Assembly: GCA_030340625.1 (NCBI GenBank)
Contig: JAOPHQ010002845.1
Coordinates: 248,001-312,000 of the forward strand
Reading direction: 5' to 3'
DNA length: 64,000 nt
Source of the DNA: Merluccius polli
Lineage: Eukaryota; Chordata; Actinopteri; Gadiformes; Merlucciidae
Made by a program: the position numbers and the translations under genes. Shown in pieces: positions 62,144-64,000 of this stretch (within the stretch, counting starts at the first letter, position 1; the number at the start of each line of letters is the position of its first letter). Under the pieces are notes generated by a model. The model did not search any database. It saw only the letters and a list, made by a program, of their open reading frames with translations, and was not told the origin of the DNA.

Positions 62144-63453
62144 CTATACCCCTGTTGCCGTGAATGCCCCTGTCAGGCCCGGCGCTAGGTATATTGGTGC
62201 CCTAGGCGAGATTGTATATTGGCACCCTAGGCGAGATTGAGCGGGGGGGGGGGGGGGGGGCCTGTTGCTGTGAATGCCCCTGTTGCTGTGGGTAATCATC
62301 TTGTTGTGATGTTTGGCATTCTCGCCTATTAATTCCCTAAGCTCTCCCTCGGTCAACCAATCACACGCCTCCTCTTCTCTCCTTATTTCATCTGAGCTGT
62401 CATTGTCCTCGGTCTGTACTGTATCCTGGGCTGCCTGACTTTGCCTCAATCTAATTCCCTGTAGTCTAAATGGTGACATATCATTCCCCTCCCTGCTCCT
62501 TGTTAGGTCAGGGCCGGGGGAGACGTGGCCATCTGACAGTTGGCCCTTAGTATGCTTATTATCATTGTTCTCGCGGGTTGTTATGGCTACGGGAGCGCCG
62601 ACGCCTGCCTGAGTTGTTGTTCTTATTGCCGTCGGCCACCGGCTGCCACGATGTCCCCTAGCGTTTGGTGCTGTTTGACCCCATCTAGCTCCGGCTGTGC
62701 TTCCCCCTATGTCTTGCCCTGGTTCGTAACCCGTATTCTGACCGATGTGTCTGGCTGCTGCATTTCGCTGTGTGTCCTGTATTAATGCCTCTAAATCCCT
62801 CTGTCTATCCTTCAATTCCCTCGTAGCTGTTGCCATGGTAATCCTTTGTTCATGTACAAATGATTCCCATTCCTGTCGTGTGACTGCGTCTGCCTCTAGT
62901 AAATCTGTGTCAAGGTCTAACGTCCCGCCTCTTACATTGATAACGGGGGCTTGGAGTCCCCCTGGTATGATAACAGTGCATGGGAGAGGTACTTTCGCGT
63001 CGGCTGTGTCGTCAGAGTCTGTGTCTGCGTCTAGTTGGGGGGCTGTTGGGCCTGTCGGCGAAACAGGCTCCGTCTTAGTCACTGTCCTGTGTATGTTTCT
63101 GTCCTTCGGAGCTTCTAGTGCTCGACATGTTAACGCTATTTTATGCACTAACGCTCTCCTCTCCTCTTTCTCCTCTAGAGTGGCTCTCCACTTATTTTTT
63201 GTTCCCCAATTTTGCTCTCCCTCTTCTGCCTTGTGCCTTTCTAACTCTTTTAACACAGCCCTCTCGGCCTTCGCCAGATAGGGTGACAATCTGTCCTGTT
63301 CCTCGTCTCCTGGTATCTGTCCCTTCTCCCTCCCTTCTTCATCCAGGTTACCTCGTAACCCTCCATTATCTTTCCCTGTGTATTCGGTGTACACCCACTA
63401 CTCAATTGGATCCTGATTTGTTCCCATTGCTCTCCTATGGTATCCCCGTCCAT
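62144..63453 (-). pseudogene. Endogenous retrovirus B gag
   Basis: The start is at 63453 (MDGDTIGEQWEQIRIQLSSG), a matrix-like N-terminus; a slip near 63,390 leads into the long frame (63394-62144). That frame has a basic and acidic matrix part (KAERAVLKELERHKAEEG), a Pro-rich linker with PVSPTGPTAPQ, and a coiled-coil-like stretch (RITMATATRELKDRQRDLEA). The end (62160-62260) is disturbed by a small insertion with a G18 run and duplicated CACCCTAGGCGAGATTG sequence. The usual major-homology region was not recognised, so capsid may be deleted. Confidence 0.6.
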
Positions 63454-64000
63454 TTTTACCCACTGTCTTTAACCAGTACACACTAAATCAACAAAACAAT
63501 TTTTATACACATACAGGGTCGGTGTGAATGACTCACGGTCTGCTCTCTGCACGAAATATTGCCCAGTAAGACAAGCTTCTAGGCTGATAATATCAGTCCG
63601 GTCTCACCCAAGCTTCATGCAGAAACTTTTAGACACACTTTCCCCGTATCCAACCACCCGTTTTTCCCCACAGAAAAATATTTTCAAATTGTTTTTTTTT
63701 TTTTTTTTTTTTGTATATACCCCACAGAACAGGCGTTAGACGAGACTTATGAGAATCTCACGAAAAGTCTAACCCCTGGAACCACCCACACAATACAATA
63801 TTCCTAAATCATGATTTTCGGGCCGTCTCCAACAGACTCCGGGAAATGATACCCTTGGGCTACTCTGGCTACCCTCTCAGAGTTCCCTCTTCTGGTCTTG
63901 AAAGGAACCAGCTACCTTGGGGTCGTATACCCTCTTTTCTCCTCCGCCAATTGATGTACTTATGGCAAGGACGGGGCGGAATTTAAACCGCTGGCTCTTT
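63454..64000 (-). other. Probable leader of endogenous retrovirus B
   Basis: No coding sequence. A T22 run at 63690-63711 is present. The sequence shows no similarity by eye to the 3' LTR at 58471-59383, so it is likely the untranslated leader between primer-binding site and gag; the 5' LTR would start beyond the window. Confidence 0.45.

Larger units (their letters stand above)
58471..64000 (-). mobile_element. Internally deleted endogenous retrovirus B, minus strand, runs off the edge
   Basis: In minus orientation, right to left: leader (64000-63454), gag (63453-62144), protease (61980-61510), integrase C-terminus (61564-61181), env signal peptide and C-terminus (61026-60498), a non-coding stretch, a polypurine tract and the 3' LTR (59383-58471). 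The 5' LTR is expected beyond 64000. Reverse transcriptase, RNase H, integrase core and most of env are absent. It was a defective provirus that could move only with help, or lost these parts later. Confidence 0.82.

Overview
This is vertebrate, almost certainly teleost, nuclear DNA. It holds the 3' part of one conserved host gene, one apparently decayed host gene, and about 50 kb of nested transposable elements. Evidence: (i) two exons of succinate dehydrogenase subunit D (sdhd, + strand) with vertebrate-like exon phases; (ii) on the opposite strand downstream, exons resembling interleukin-18. SDHD and IL18 are convergent neighbours in mammals, so this is conserved synteny; (iii) a fish-type repeat load: hAT, PIF/Harbinger, L2/CR1 and L1 LINEs, Tf1/sushi-like chromovirus, BEL/Pao, tRNA SINE and fish endogenous retroviruses. 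I saw no prokaryotic features, CRISPR or operons.

Layout. 1-5.2 kb: LINE remnants and sdhd exons 3 and 4. 5.2-11.8 kb: one hAT-like element (8-bp TSD ttataggc) split by a near-complete L2-type LINE (minus) and by a second hAT (TSD aacattat). 12.1-13.2 kb: il18-like exons carrying a premature stop and apparent frameshifts. 13.4-16.2 kb: a Harbinger transposase gene, truncated by hAT insertions. About 16.2-21.1 kb: a decayed endogenous retrovirus (integrase, env) whose env is cut by a hAT containing a ~440-bp-arm palindrome. 21.1-23.4 kb: an unclassified long-TIR DNA element. About 23.5-37.8 kb: an L2/CR1-type LINE (plus) interrupted twice, first by two tandem Harbinger copies that share one CAG target triplet, then by an intact-looking 5.7-kb Ty3 chromovirus (LTRs differ at 3 of 692 positions, TSD ctttc). 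37.8-41.7 kb: Harbinger coding remnants (transposase +, Myb/SANT-like protein -) with hAT insertions. 41.7-46.6 kb: two solo LTRs with TSDs ggtga and cttga, and a hAT containing a foldback. 46.8-54.6 kb: a BEL/Pao fragment into which a full-length L1 (14-bp TSD) inserted; the L1 was later hit by a hAT and a solo LTR. 55.2-58.5 kb: SINE and L2-like LINE split by a Harbinger. 58.5-64 kb: an internally deleted endogenous retrovirus that runs off the right edge.

Most boundaries rest on target-site duplications read directly, which gives a usable relative order of insertion. The most interesting items are the self-priming signature of the chromovirus (the 10 nt just after the 5' LTR are the exact reverse complement of the predicted RNA start), its reuse in two diverged solo LTRs, the tandem Harbinger pair, the giant palindrome, the damaged il18-like locus, and a (GGGT)5 tract lying directly on the sdhd intron-3 splice donor.
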